The notes: generated from the sequence alone by a model not told the origin. DNA of 64,000 bases from Archivesica marissinica (GCA_014843695.1 CM026398.1:51189834-51253833), one strand, 5' to 3'. Shown: positions 1-11,176, counted from the stretch's first letter. Program-made: numbers and translations.

Positions 1-39
1 AAGCATATCATTAAGCATATTAACATATTCCCCTGTGGA

Positions 40-240
40 AGTCGTGATAGCACAGTAGTAGCACGTTCGCTTCAGGTGCGAAACACCCGATGTTCGCGCC
101 CCGTTCCGGGAGCCGTTGCGAGTGTGCCCTTTGGCAAGGCATTTAAATTCCACCTGCCTTTTCTCTCTCCCTCGTGGCGATGTATTCCATCAGGAATAAG
201 GTCTCATCTCAAATCGAGCTCAAATAAATTGATATAAACT
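40..240 (+). mobile_element. SINE family A, copy 1 (near full length)
   Basis: This is a tRNA-derived retroposon. The head (gtcgtgatagcacagtagta, then a B-box-like gttcgcgcccc) resembles the two internal RNA polymerase III promoter boxes. It is followed by a central motif ccctttggcaaggcattta, a pyrimidine tract tctctctccctcgtgg, and a tail ending in ataaattgatataaact. The same order occurs in about 18 places in the window. This copy is diverged and has lost part of the tail, where the usual aacttgtttcgcaatcgagc is reduced to aaatcgagc. It encodes no protein. Confidence 0.8.
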
Positions 241-430
241 AACATATTCCCAGTCTAGCATTTTGTTGTAAACTTTATCCACTCGTTACGTGCAAAAAGG
301 TACAACTGAACAAGGCAATGGATTGAAGCAACTGTAATTCACGTGCTACGTGGTATAACATATCACAGTAAGGGTGTTAACAAGGTTAATCACATTTTAA
401 TTTGCTATATTGTGACACATGATTTCAAAA

Positions 431-605
431 TACAATCAAACTTGCATTAAAAGACCACCAAAGGGAATGGCGGTCTCTATGCAGGAATGGTATCTTAATA
501 CAAACTAATTTGTTCTTTAATAACACAAACTGAAACTGAAAACGTGGTCTCTTAATACAAGTGGTCTCTAAATAGACGTGGTCTTTTGAGCAAGTTTGAT
601 TTACA
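431..605. mobile_element. MITE, family with tacaatcaaac ends, copy 1
   Basis: A short non-coding element. It begins tacaatcaaacttgcatta and ends gagcaagtttgatttaca, which are inverted copies of each other. The interior contains repeated ggtctct and taatacaa words, which are imperfect copies of the end. No ORF is present. It abuts a second element of the same family. The terminal repeats imply a DNA-transposon derivative; the superfamily is not assigned. Confidence 0.65.
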
Positions 606-763
606 ATATAATCAAACTTGTATTAAGAGATCACCATAGCGAATGACAGGAAGCGGTCTCTAAGCAGGAATGGTCTCAGGCCAATTTGGGGAATTGAAAA
701 AAGTAGTTCTTGATCCAAGTGGTCTCCTAATAGACGTGGTCTATCGAGCAAGTTTGACTGTAT
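606..763. mobile_element. MITE, family with tacaatcaaac ends, copy 2
   Basis: A second copy directly adjoining the first. It starts ataatcaaacttgtattaag and ends cgagcaagtttgactgta. The internal ggtctctaagcaggaatggt matches the fragment near 19.1 kb. The tandem arrangement suggests either insertion of one element at the end of another or duplication of one element. Confidence 0.6.
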
Positions 764-879
764 ACAAAGTAGGGCAAACTTGGTCGAGCCACAGTTTCTT
801 ACGACATTAATGACGGCTCCTCCAAAATAAAATTTAGAGCACACATAACAGCGATAAACAAGTTCATTCATAGGGCACT

Positions 880-1376
880 GGAAATAACGGTGAACGTTTC
901 GAGTGTTATTTACGTTAACGATTCGAGCGTTATTCACGTTAACGTTTCGAATGTTATTTACGTTAACGTTTCGAGCGTTAATTACGTTAACGATTCGAGC
1001 GTTACTTACGTTAACGTTTCGAGTGTTATTTACGTTAACGTTTCGAACGTTAGTTACGTTAACGATTCGAGCGTTATTTACGTTAACGATTCGAGCGTTA
1101 CTTACGTTAACGTTTCGAGCGTTATTCACGTTAACGATTCCAGCGTTACTTACGTTAACGTTTCGAGTGCTATGTACTCTAACGTTTCGAGCGTTGTTCA
1201 CGTTAACGATTCCAGCGTTACTTACGTTAACGTTTCGAGTGTTATGTACGCTAACGTTTCGAGCATTATTTACGTTAACGATTCGAGCGTTACTTACGTT
1301 AACGTTTCAAGTGTTATTTACGTTAACGATTCGAGTGTTATTTACGTTAACATTTCGAGTGTTCTTTACGTTAAAA
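880..1376. repeat. 24-bp minisatellite, about 20 copies
   Basis: The unit is close to gttaacgtttcgagtgttat plus ttac, repeated without spacers and with two main variants (gtttcgag and gattcgag). The unit contains the palindrome GTTAAC and one or two CpG sites. Because 24 is a multiple of three, several frames on both strands stay open and give false ORFs with an 8-residue period. It is not regarded as coding. Confidence 0.97.
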
Positions 1377-1579
1377 TTGATTGCTTTAACTGTGCATAGC
1401 GGGTACTCGTCTGTCACTCCATTGCCGATCAGGATCTCGATGCAGACGTGTATGTCCCTTAATGTTATACTTAGTAATACGTTATAATTAGTACTATGAC
1501 GTTGGCAACATAGTTTTACCATGTTCAATCAACGTCAGATTAATGTTGGTATAAAGTTGCAGGTGATGAAGAAGGATAC

Positions 1580-1672
1580 AACGAGATATAGGTCGAAGGT
1601 TCAAACCTCGTCAGGGGTTCTGATATGGCCGGTTGGTTAGTCGCCAGCTGGTTAAATAAAGGTTACCGATAC
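1580..1672 (+). mobile_element. SINE family D fragment
   Basis: The segment from aggtcgaaggttcaaacc to gttaaataaaggttaccgat matches the middle of the fuller copy at 12653-12905, which has an Arg-like tRNA head. The tRNA 5' half is missing here. A family C SINE body begins about 55 bp downstream. Confidence 0.6.
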
Positions 1673-1727
1673 ATTTATTTCATTGTTACGGGTATATGCA
1701 CACTGCAGCAAACATCCTATACTAATG

Positions 1728-1963
1728 TGTTCGATCCCCCGTCTGACCCTAATACAATTAACAGTCTTTCAGATGGGACTTTAAACCGAGGTCTCGTGTC
1801 GGTGCTTTACACCGTGCACGTAAAAGAACCAGAGGAGACTCTGGAATGGGTCTATGTCTGTATCATTGCACTATCCTCCAACATCTAAAATGACTAATCT
1901 CTTCATGAGGCGTCGCTCATATGGGCAACCGGTAGCGACAATAAATAAACGTAAAACACACAC
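1728..1963 (+). mobile_element. SINE family C, copy 1 (5'-truncated)
   Basis: Family C copies consist of a tRNA-like head with a gttcgatccccc B box, a body containing tttcagatgggacgttaaac and gtgcacgtaaaagaaccaga, and a tail cgacaataaataaacgtaaa. This copy starts at the B box and lacks the upstream half of the head. The body and tail are nearly intact. There is no coding potential. Confidence 0.8.
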
Positions 1964-2290
1964 TTTCCTATAGTAGAGCATGGGTAACGTTCCATTATCT
2001 ATAATGTTTACAAATGCCAGACATGAAGTATAGGCACACGACCATACTGCTTGACATAGCTGAGCTGTTAACTTCGTCAATGGTTCTTATATAAGCGTTG
2101 AGTATTCACTTTCATTTATCAATTCAAGTACCATATGCTACCTTTAATATTCCGGTGGGATTCCTTTATACTCATTTACTTTATTTCAAAATGATACAAA
2201 TTTATACTGAATTAAAATCCACTTTCTGTTGATCACGTGTCTACTGTAATAAGAGTTCTTGTAAAGAGTGTGCGCACGTAGTCACTTGCC
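1964..2290. other. No recognisable feature
   Basis: AT-rich sequence between a SINE and a MITE. I see no coding exon, RNA gene or repeat here. Confidence 0.5.
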
Positions 2291-2906
2291 TTAAAGCAGA
2301 ATTACATCGTAATAAAGGATGTTTTGGGTAAAATATAAATACTAATGTGTGTGTGTTTACAAAAATCGAAATAGTCGCTCAGAAACGATAAAATTCCAAT
2401 AAATTTAAACCGTCGTATTCGCGAATTTGTTTAACAACACACGAAATTTCAACACGCACAGCGCGCATGCGTGAAACAACAGAGGATGTAGAAAACAAAG
2501 TATATATTTTGAACATGAAAGACTATCTATCTATCTTCCTCTAATGTCGAACCCCTCGCGGGGATGTAGACATGTCCCTAAAAAACTTAGCTAACAGAGG
2601 TATGAATCACCATATCAATTGATTTAATTTTTTTAAAAACGTGGGACAAATGGGGACGATGCATTCCGAATGTAAATAAGTGCGGACAATGCGTTCCGGT
2701 TGTAAACAAGTGCGTGACCGATCGACTAGGAAAGTCCTACTTTCGGTTTCGAGTTTGTTTTATCGCAAAAAAACACTGTTTACCAAATGAACATACGCAT
2801 ACAAAGTATAATGTTAGAATGTGTATCAGCATTGCGTAACGTAAAAATACGTAAAAATTGAATTTTTCAAACATCTTTTATTTCATACGATGTAATGCTG
2901 CTTTAA
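2291..2906. mobile_element. TTAA-flanked MITE, large family, copy 1
   Basis: It begins ttaaagcagaattacatcgt and ends acgatgtaatgctgctttaa, so the termini are inverted repeats starting with TTAA. A second copy lies at 11845-12527 and aligns along its whole length. The interior has no ORF but contains a perfect small hairpin (cccctcgcgggg) and a short gt run. TTAA at both ends is the target-site signature of piggyBac-type elements. That assignment is inference because no transposase is present. Confidence 0.75.
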
Positions 2907-2975
2907 GCATAAATGTTGTGCACACTTATATAAATATCAGTAAAAACAATATCCCTTACAATAGTTCCCCTTACA

Positions 2976-3209
2976 GACGGATATGTGGTCCAGTAGTAAC
3001 ACGCTAGACTGGTAATCCAGGGATCGCAGGTTCGATTCCCCATCTGACCCTAATAAATTAACAGTCTTTCAGATGGGACGTTAAATCGAGGTCTCGTGTC
3101 GGTTCTGTACACCGTGCACGTAAAAGAACCAGAGGAGAATCTCTGCATCATTGCACTATCCTCCAAAAATCTAAAATGACTAATCTATTCAGGAGGCGCC
3201 GCTCATATT
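2976..3209 (+). mobile_element. SINE family C, copy 2
   Basis: The head is complete: gacggatatgtggtccagta, an anticodon-arm-like ctagactggtaatccag, and gttcgattcccc. The body follows as in other copies, with a short deletion around gaggagaatctctgcatcat. The tail stops after ggaggcgccgctcatatt, so the ataaataaacg end is missing. Confidence 0.8.
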
Positions 3210-5197
3210 CCCCCGATATCACATTGAACGCAAGTTCGTGGGTGGGGGTGGGTGGTCGAGTTGTTATGGTCATTGTGAGTCAATGTGTATATATGCCAAA
3301 GTAGACTCCATTGCTGTTCGGTAATTTAAGTTGCTGAGTAATGCATGAATTCGATATATAACCTTAGCAATGTGTATAAACGCTTCAATGTAACCAAGTG
3401 ATTTATCAGACTGCCCAGTTCGGTCCTTAAACTGATGTGGTCCGATGGGGATGGTGCTTGTCGTCTGCGTGTTCATAAGCAATAAAACTCACTCCAAGAA
3501 AATGTTAATCATATTTAAGATTATAAAATAAAGAAGACATTCTCGTTTTAATTAATGTCTATTTGACAAGATGGATACGCCACAAGACTCGTTTATTCTC
3601 GCGAGATTATAACCGCGTGCTTTTGATGATGACAACACGCTGTGATAATCGCACGTCTGCACTGTGTACTCTCGTGCGACGTCGGAATCTGTCTTATGTG
3701 TTCATTCTAATTAGGGAAACGAATGACAATTTAACAGATGTAAATCTTAACCATTGGCTTAAACCACTTACGTTTCTCGGAGATTGTGTTATTGCTTGGC
3801 ATACGTAATTATGTTGACATCCATTCCTATCCTTCATACTTGCTACATTATGGAAGCACATTCCACTAACTAACATCGTAGTAAACCAATCGAGATATCA
3901 AAGACTTCTCAGAACAATGAATCTAGATGTCAATCAACTAGATTATGTCAGCACTTAGCGTAGAATCGCACTGTATGCCCGGGGTGGGAATCTCATTGAC
4001 AAACTGGGGTGGGTGGCCTGGCCTATTAAAACCTGACTAACTTTAGACATATCGAGCACACTGATGACCCCCCCCCCCCCACCCCACTATATATATATAC
4101 CCAGCCTGTCTTTTTCATGATAGTTTTATGTAGCGTAGATTTAGTGTCATTTTAAAAATGATACTATGGATTGCATTGCTTCGGCGTTATTAGGCCCTCA
4201 CACAGTACAAGCTTACAGGTGGTATATGTCCTATAACTACAGGACCTTAGTTCGATATGTTACTGTCAGTATTTGCCCATTACTTGCAGTAATAACGCAT
4301 CTGTCGTCCTTTGGATTTCGGTTGCATGATACGGCTGTTCCGATAGCGTGCTCTTTACAACCTCTATCACAGTTTGTAGTTTGTCGTCTCTGCTGTTCCA
4401 TACAACACCACTACAACTAACTACAAGCAATCTTCCACTCACATAGCCATGAACCAGATTAAGTAGTTATTCTATTAATCTATCGCCTCATGCAACATTA
4501 ATCTATACGCACAATCTTACAAACCATACCTATATTTGCACAAAACTTTCGTTTGTGTACCGGTCTGCCTAGTTGCGTGACTCGAGGAAATTTTTCAATA
4601 CATTTTAGATCTCTCTACTTTGGAAAACCCCCACGTTGATAAGTTGTAGCCGGCTATGTTGAAGGGGTTTAATGATGTACTGTTATAGTTTGCAATTCAA
4701 CATATCAAACCAGGAGCCAGTATTTAGTTTTATGAAGTGTTCCTTCTCACTCGTTGGTAATCAAGGGCTGACAGGGCTATACATATAAAGCGCTGATTTA
4801 TGATAACATGAAAGTTGCAAGGCATATTTATGCATTTATAACGAAAAACCCATATCCCTACTATTGAGATAATGTGTGGTTTAGTGAATGCATATCGCAC
4901 ATTTAGTTGGCATTTGTGAGAGAAATCTAGACGATAATTTTGATAAATGGCGCACCCTAGCCTTATGAAATAGCTTTACGACGGTGTGGCACCCACCGGG
5001 TGGCATGCATGCATTAGTTATTTTCATATTTATTTCACCCCCTACCCCCTGGGATATATAAATTACCTGCTTTTCGACTTCTATTATTTGTTATTCTTAT
5101 TGCTCATTTGTGCCGTAAAAGATTCTACACCATTGTCACGATGCTGACAGGAGTCCTGAATTGTTCACATGTCTGGGATTCCAGGGTTGGTACCATT
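3210..5197. other. Unique-looking sequence without genes
   Basis: About 2 kb with only short spurious ORFs. It holds a poly-C run near 4069-4081 next to a short TA run, and nothing else I can name. Confidence 0.5.
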
Positions 5198-5410
5198 TTA
5201 ACTCTTTCAGCGCCGAATAAATTTAGAGCATGTGCAAGCATGTCTGATCAGGATCTATGTTGTTTGCTATTCGGACAGATGCTTCAGCTCCACTGTCTGA
5301 AGAGCAATCAGCAAATAGCCTGATCAGACAGCATGTTCTGTTCTGTCCGATCGGGTTCTCTACTTTTTTACAAAGTCGCATGTATGCGACATTGGCGGTG
5401 AAAGAGTTAA
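5198..5410. mobile_element. TTAA MITE with hairpin core
   Basis: Ends are TTAActctttcagcgcc and ggcggtgaaagagTTAA, inverted with a few mismatches. Inside is a long hairpin-forming segment: tctgatcaggatctatgttg reappears in related inverted form around gcctgatcagacagcatg. It has no ORF beyond chance. It belongs with the elements at 11177, 30183 and 41369, which share the same layout. Confidence 0.7.
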
Positions 5411-6303
5411 TCATATAGCGTCGCAGTTATACATCTAATGTAAAAGTATGCATAACTTATAGGTATACTGCCTAAACGGTGATTGATAAAGTTTCACGAA
5501 GTTCCACCGAATTATTCGGGCTGCCGAACACGGGACCTTAAGCTAAATATATACACGTGTACTCTATATGTTCAACAATGCAACGAAGGAATAGAAAAAT
5601 AAAATTCATCTAAGGTTACAAAGTTTTGCTCTAGAATCCGATCAGTGCAGTGGACACTCATGAGACAGTATGTATCTGTCAAAATGTGTTCCATTAACTA
5701 AAGGACCATACAATGGTTGCGGATCCCCCTGTGATAATGCATGTATCAGTAATGTTTTTATTCTGTTTTGTCTGTATTGCAACATAGTGCGTAAAACAGT
5801 ATAACACACTTTGCAATAAGATCAATTCTTCATTTCTTACTTAGGCCGTATTACTTGCAAACCTTATTGCAAATTTAGGTTCTCCAGTGCGGTGTATACG
5901 GCCTATAATTATGCTTTTTGGGTGTGTGTGGGCGGGGGGCGGGGGGCGGGGAACACAAACAAATTGCGAGTTATGACTTCAGAATTCAATAAATCTAAAA
6001 AAATAAAAGTTCACTTCGTCTTGTTTATTTACTCATGTAATTTATGTCCATTAAAAAAGAAGAGTACACAGCCAATAGTATCCCTACGTTGTCAATTTCT
6101 AGTATTCTTATTGGATCCCAGACGTAGCATAGTCATGTAGACTGTTTTGTTCGGCCGTTTCTAGTAGACTCACGAGATTGTCAACGATAATGCCTATATA
6201 TCTAGTATGTCTAATAACACTCTCAGATTGGAAACATTTCGATTTATTAATCTACATGTATATCGACCATCATTCTAACTACCTAGAGTTTTTTGTTTAT
6301 TTT
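5411..6303. other. No gene; short G-rich tract
   Basis: Contains a purine/G-rich stretch near 5929-5950 (ggcggggggcggggggcggg). No exon or mobile element is recognised. Confidence 0.5.
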
Positions 6304-6475
6304 TTTATACAAATTTATTTTAGCTCGATTGCGAAACAAGTTATTTCAACTTATATAAATCACTCTCGAGACCTCATTCCTGATGGAATCCATCGCCACG
6401 AGGGAGAGAAGAGGCAATGTGGAATTTAAATGCCTTGCCTAAGGGCACAATCGTAACGGCACCTAGAGTTCTGAC
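6304..6475 (-). mobile_element. SINE family A, copy 2 (head missing)
   Basis: On the minus strand the tail, pyrimidine tract and cccttaggcaaggcattta motif are present. The tRNA-like head is missing beyond gtgccgttacg. It is 5'-truncated, as expected for incomplete reverse transcription. Confidence 0.8.
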
Positions 6476-6601
6476 TGTATTCTTTTTGTTTCCATTGCAT
6501 AACATTGTATAATTATGATGATGAGCTATGTAATGGTTAAGTATAATACATTCGATGTTCTCTTTTGGTTTAACCAATTTCATTCGGGATATATTTAAAA
6601 G

Positions 6602-6676
6602 CTTTTGCAAACAACATAGATCCAGATCAGCCGCAGCGTGACGCTGCGTGATGATCAGGATCTATGTTGTTTGCTA
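6602..6676. repeat. Long hairpin from a TTAA MITE core
   Basis: gcaaacaacatagatcc and its complement ggatctatgttgtttgc flank a short centre rich in cagcgtgacgctg, giving a nearly perfect stem of more than 20 bp. The same arms occur inside the MITEs at 11.2 and 30.2 kb. Here no terminal TTAA repeats were found, so only the core is annotated. Confidence 0.7.
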
Positions 6677-6744
6677 CATAGCCAAGTGTGTTAGCAAGAT
6701 CATCTTAATAGCAAGCAGCAGAGAGCATACTCAGATGGCATATG

Positions 6745-6975
6745 GTAGTCGTGATAGCGCGTTGGATGCGCGTTCGCTTCAGGTGCGAAAGGTCCGGAGT
6801 TTGAGCCCCACTGGAGCCGTTACGAGTGTGACCTTGGGCAAGGTATTTAAATTCCAGGTTGCCTCTTCTCTCTCCCTCGTGGCGATGGATTCCATCAGAA
6901 ATGAGGTATCGATAGTGATTAATATAAGTTGTAAGAACTTGTTTCACAATCAAGCTAAAAATAAATGTGTATAAA
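6745..6975 (+). mobile_element. SINE family A, copy 3 (full length)
   Basis: A complete layout: gtcgtgatagcgcgttggat, gcttcaggtgcgaaaggtcc, B-box-like gagtttgagcccc, gaccttgggcaaggtattta, tctctctccctcgtggcg, and tail aacttgtttcacaatcaagc. The A box has a small change (gcgcgttgg rather than gcgcagtgg). Confidence 0.88.
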
Positions 6976-6984
6976 TTATAAACT

Positions 6985-8392
6985 GTTCTTTGCAAATACT
7001 GTTGTATAAAGGTATATATACATACAACGATATACAATACATACTGCAAAGGACCAAAGGATCAAGTAGCAAGCTAAAAGTAGCTTTTATAAAAACTGTT
7101 TGCTCTTCTGTTTTTGATAATCTACATCACATCTACTGAGCACCGGATCAACCACTTACATCACCGAGATCGTGTCCTTGTGAGGTGAACTGTTTACTGC
7201 TGTTGCTAGTTAAGTTTAGATTTACGACAAAATCATTTGTCTTTATGAACATGTTTATGCAAAAATTAGTCTTTGATCTTCTTTGATGTCCAAGTCTAGT
7301 CAAGGGTGGGTTTGCAAACAATTGGAATGCGTCTTGCTTTCTGTAAGGATAGGAATAAAGCAGGCTTAACATCAAGCATATGTATTATTTAAGAGGTAGA
7401 GCGTTCTTTATTGTTCCTTTGATCATTTCGTATCTGACTTGGAATATAGATTATTAATCAACAGTGACCTGTGTGAAAAAATATATTTTAAAAGATATGT
7501 TTATGCAGTCGTATAAAGCAATAACTCGTAAATACATTAGTCTTAGACAGTTATTTCCCCTTGATATATAGACACCATGACATTTTGTTCTTGAATTGCT
7601 TGCGGTACGGACGGGACAATGACAAGAATCAACACTGAAACAGGGAGTGACGCAGACACAGCATGGCACACTCATCGGAGAGGGAAGGAGAGGATGCGTG
7701 TTGTCATAATATCAAAATATGCGTGGGGACGAGCCCTATCTGTCTACCGTATTACTGGGAGGCGCTAGATTACTGTACGCAATTACGCACGTGCACATAG
7801 TGGTGGAACAATCCTACATATCATGGCCTATAAAAAAAAGTTAAATGCACGTGCCGTATATCATTATTTTCTTGAGAAGTTAACAAAACTTTCAAAAAAT
7901 TGTTGTTGAAAATGTTAGCTTCATTGCTTGACCATGCGCCTCAATACAGCTATTGCAACGGCACTTGTTTCCATCACTATATACTTTAGGGCACCTATGT
8001 ACGGCATACATGATTTTTTTTATATATGCAGGGGTAATTGCTGAATATATTATTATGACTTAGTAACATCAATAACTAACAATATTACAACTCAAATAGA
8101 ATATTTTTTTCTTGTTATTTGTGCATTTTCCCCCAATTCGGATAGCTACCTAAAATGCTCATAAACCACATCATTTCGGTGAAAATATTCTCCCAACAAG
8201 TTGTCTGTTTATATTCGGTTACTGAACCAGTCAGTTGCGTTAGGCTACCGGTACGCACAACGGAATGCTATTCAGGGCCGTCGCTGGAGCTATTTTGATG
8301 ATACGCACGGCCAAATATGCTTGTTTGTCGAGTGAGCATATAGAGCGAGTACGCTAGGGGGGTCGGGGGCATGGCCCCCCAGAGATTTTTTT
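6985..8392. other. No recognisable gene
   Basis: AT-rich sequence with only short ORFs. A G/C hairpin (gggggcatggcccccc) lies near 8363-8380. Nothing coding is supported. Confidence 0.5.
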
Positions 8393-8512
8393 AAATGAAG
8401 CAATTTCAATGCATTTTGTAACATACAATTGCAGGACTAAAGTTCTTACGACAATCCGTATAAAGGTATAAATTAAGGCTAGATGTATAATATACATGAT
8501 CTATCGCCCTAA
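8393..8512 (+). repeat. Left arm of a perfect 120-bp inverted repeat
   Basis: Reading from aaatgaagcaatttcaatgc to atgatctatcgccctaa, this segment is identical base for base to the reverse complement of 10970-11089. Such identity in non-coding DNA implies a recent event: an element with long terminal inverted repeats, a fold-back element, or an inverted duplication. Confidence 0.95.
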
Positions 8513-9341
8513 TCAATTAAACAAGCACGTAAAATAGCACAAACTAAATTTCCAGATGCACCATATTTGCAATGGGCTCAATTATTCCACCACTCCACAC
8601 ATCACGCCCCTATGTATCCCTACTACCCCCCCCCCCCGGGGGGTTTTATTGCATTTTTGGAGTTTTCTGAGATCAATGATACGCATGTGCGTACTTGTGT
8701 ATGCCCAGCGACGGGCCTGCTATTGAACCATGCTTCACCTCTTGTCAGTGAAAATAGGTTAAAACTATTTAAATATTTTAAATACGGATGTAAACGGAAA
8801 AAATACGCCGAGCATAGGAATATGTCGAGCATAGGTTCATTCCACCACTCTAGTAGTCCAAATATTTAGACTAAATGTGACATTTTACTATCCTCGAAAT
8901 AACAGAACAAAATATTTATGTACCGGTAGAGGTCTTATATATAGGACTACCGGTAGCGCATATAGATAATAAACATTTCTGAAATAAAAAAATTAAAATG
9001 CCAAAGATGCAATAAAAACTGGGGGTGGCGATGGATAAAGTCCAGATCATTCTGAGTAATTAAACTGCCAGTCTGGCTACTAGTCTGTCTGCGTATGTGT
9101 AACCACCATTTCGGATAAGACAATATTTTTTTCTGTTAACATAAATTGACAAACATTTATTACTGACTCCGAGATGACCATGCAAGTAGTATGATCGTTT
9201 GCCATCTGTGAACAGTATACAAAAACACTGTCATAGGCCGAAGCTGAACAAAACCAATGCAAATCTTATACAGTGTTATAGGGTTGTCCGGGACCATGCC
9301 AGTTCTAGCACGACACCAATATGCTTCTATGTCAACCATTT
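8513..9341. other. No gene; C/G homopolymer junction
   Basis: Contains a run of about a dozen C followed by seven G near 8626-8644, a strong self-complementary block. No exon is recognised. Confidence 0.5.
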
Positions 9342-9415
9342 GTAGTGTATTTCGGCGTGGGTAGAACAGCGGCCCGGCTAGCTCTGTTGGTAGAGCTGTC
9401 CGACAAGTGTTTGGG
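9342..9415 (+). repeat. Direct repeat containing tRNA-like head, copy 1
   Basis: tgtatttcggcgtgggtaga followed by acagcggcccggctagctct is repeated at 9577-9645 with very few differences. The repeat covers the 5' half of the tRNA-like sequence plus about 30 bp upstream. Confidence 0.85.
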
Positions 9416-9444
9416 AGATCGTGGGTTCGAGTCCCACGTCGGGT
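9372..9444 (+). pseudogene. tRNA-like sequence (Lys-type body), probably a SINE head
   Basis: A 73-nt cloverleaf can be drawn. The acceptor is gcccggc with gtcgggt (with G-U pairs), the D arm gctc/gagc, the anticodon stem tccga/ttggg, and the T arm gtggg-ttcgagt-cccac. The body resembles animal tRNA-Lys. The anticodon loop caagtgt lacks the near-universal U33, so it is unlikely to be a working tRNA. Its 5' half is duplicated 230 bp downstream. It is more likely a tRNA-derived retroposon head than a gene. Confidence 0.55.
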
Positions 9445-9576
9445 CACTAACTTTTCCGCTCTTTCTTTGCTTGGTCACTTTAATGGCGACGAGGATATAT
9501 GGTACGGGCAAAGGAGTAGGGGTGCGGCTCCAGGAATCGGAGTGCGGCTCCTAAAGAATAAAGGAGGGAAGAGTTT

Positions 9577-9645
9577 AGTGTATTTCGGCATGGGTAGAAC
9601 AGCGGCCCGGCTAGCTCAGTTGGTAGAGCTGTCCGACTAATGTTA
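9577..9645 (+). repeat. Direct repeat containing tRNA-like head, copy 2 (truncated tRNA)
   Basis: Repeats tgtatttcggcatgggtaga and gcccggctagctcagttggt, with an A box closer to consensus than copy 1. It ends at the anticodon arm (gtccgactaatgtt), so the T arm is missing. Confidence 0.8.
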
Positions 9646-9763
9646 GAACTCTTGACTCGCTTGGGGAAAAACATCAATTGATGCTCAGGTTTTGGAGCGT
9701 ATAGTAGTAGTACTCGAATACGATACAATACCCAAGTCCTCGATAACAAAATAGAATGAAGTT

Positions 9764-9964
9764 CTATATAGATGTGCAAGTCATGATAGTGGTGGTAGCA
9801 TGTTCGCTTCAGGTGCTAAAGGCCCGGAGTTTGAGCCCTCTGGAGCCATTACGATTGTACCCTTAGGCAAGGCATTTAAATTCCATGTTGCCTCTTCTCT
9901 CTCCCTCGTGAACTTGCTTCGTAATCAAGCTAAATTAATTTGTATAAACTATATAGATGTGCAA
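9764..9964 (+). mobile_element. SINE family A, copy 4, with 16-bp target-site duplication
   Basis: The element at about 9780-9948 is flanked by a perfect direct repeat ctatatagatgtgcaa (9764-9779 and 9949-9964). This is direct evidence of insertion by target-primed reverse transcription. The internal part after tctccctcgtg is joined directly to aacttgcttcgtaatcaagc, so about 60 bp found in other copies are deleted. Confidence 0.92.
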
Positions 9965-10107
9965 ACTAGATCGGAATAAATAAAAATCCATGGTGTACCT
10001 GTTTTTCCTCCTATTATTTTTCATTACTTAGCGAATTCCTCATTTGCCTCAGTGTGGCTATGTGCCTGGCATAGCTATTAAGTTTGCTATCAACAACTAA
10101 ACTGATC

Positions 10108-10302
10108 TTGTTTTTTTTTTAATTAGAAAAAACTATTAATAGCCTTTATTTTACCCAGCATGCTTATTTATTTATTTTTATTAATTAGAAAAGCATTCAA
10201 ACTATTAATAGCCTTTATTTTACCCAGCATGATTTATTTTTAATTTTTTTAATTAGAAAAGCATTTGAACTATTTATAGCCTTTATTTTACCCAGCATGC
10301 AA
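10108..10302. repeat. About 70-bp direct repeat, 3 copies
   Basis: Each copy runs from a T-rich block through aattagaaaa to ctattaatagcctttatttt and acccagcatg. Copies differ in T-run length. The arrangement lies inside the interval bounded by the perfect inverted repeat. Confidence 0.9.
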
Positions 10303-10969
10303 TGAGTTAAGGAGGTTGAACACCTATTGTTATTGTGCATTGTGTCCTTTTCTTGGAAGTGCTCCCTATCTGTTACTGATTCTTGCAGTTCTTAGCACTT
10401 GGTTGATTATTTCTCTCTCATCCCATAGAATTCTCCATAGCAATTAGCGGCAGGAATCTGCATATTTTCTTTATAAACAGTAATCTCTATAAATCTGCAT
10501 AGTTTGATGATAATCTGACATTTATGACCTTTGGCTACAAAGTGATAAGCAGATCAATCACTTTGCTTTGTTCTTTTATTTTGAAAAGAACAAACTGGAC
10601 TAATTTGATTGTCTGTGGTCATAATTGAAACCTTATTTCGTATGATGTCTAGTGTTTCACTGGTGATGGCAGAATAAACCAGCACCCAAGTTGCCAGAAT
10701 GTGACGGCCTACCGTTGACAGTGCATCAAAATAAGATAATTAAGTTGTTCATTCTGGATCCCCTCCCCCCCCATCCCCCCAACGCCTCAAAGCAAGTAAT
10801 TAGTTTAGGCATTAAAGCCTACTGTTATTTCGAATATCAAATTCATTAATTAACTCCACTACAATTATATTCCTGGAGTCTTTGATGGACAGTTTAAGCT
10901 CTGGGAATTAAATGTAATAAAAAACATGACAGGCAAATATTATGTTACAATAAACTCACACAAAATAGT
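10303..10969. other. No recognisable gene
   Basis: AT-rich sequence with a C-rich run near 10762-10780. It forms the right part of the interval between the inverted-repeat arms, and no transposase-like ORF is seen in it. Confidence 0.5.
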
Positions 10970-11089
10970 TTAGGGCGATAGATCATGTATATTATACATC
11001 TAGCCTTAATTTATACCTTTATACGGATTGTCGTAAGAACTTTAGTCCTGCAATTGTATGTTACAAAATGCATTGAAATTGCTTCATTT
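10970..11089 (-). repeat. Right arm of the perfect 120-bp inverted repeat
   Basis: Identical in reverse complement to 8393-8512. The outer edges of the two arms (aaatgaagc on both) are not followed by an obvious target-site duplication. Confidence 0.95.
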
Positions 11090-11176
11090 CAAAAACAGTT
11101 AATGGGTTATACAGCATATACAAGGGATGCTTAAAACATCTCCAGAAGAGTTGAAGGAGATTCATGACTAGACACG

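Noticed and set aside
9372..9444. Functional tRNA-Lys gene
   Set aside because: The stems are good but U33 is missing and the 5' half is duplicated with flanking sequence, so a tRNA-derived repeat is more likely.
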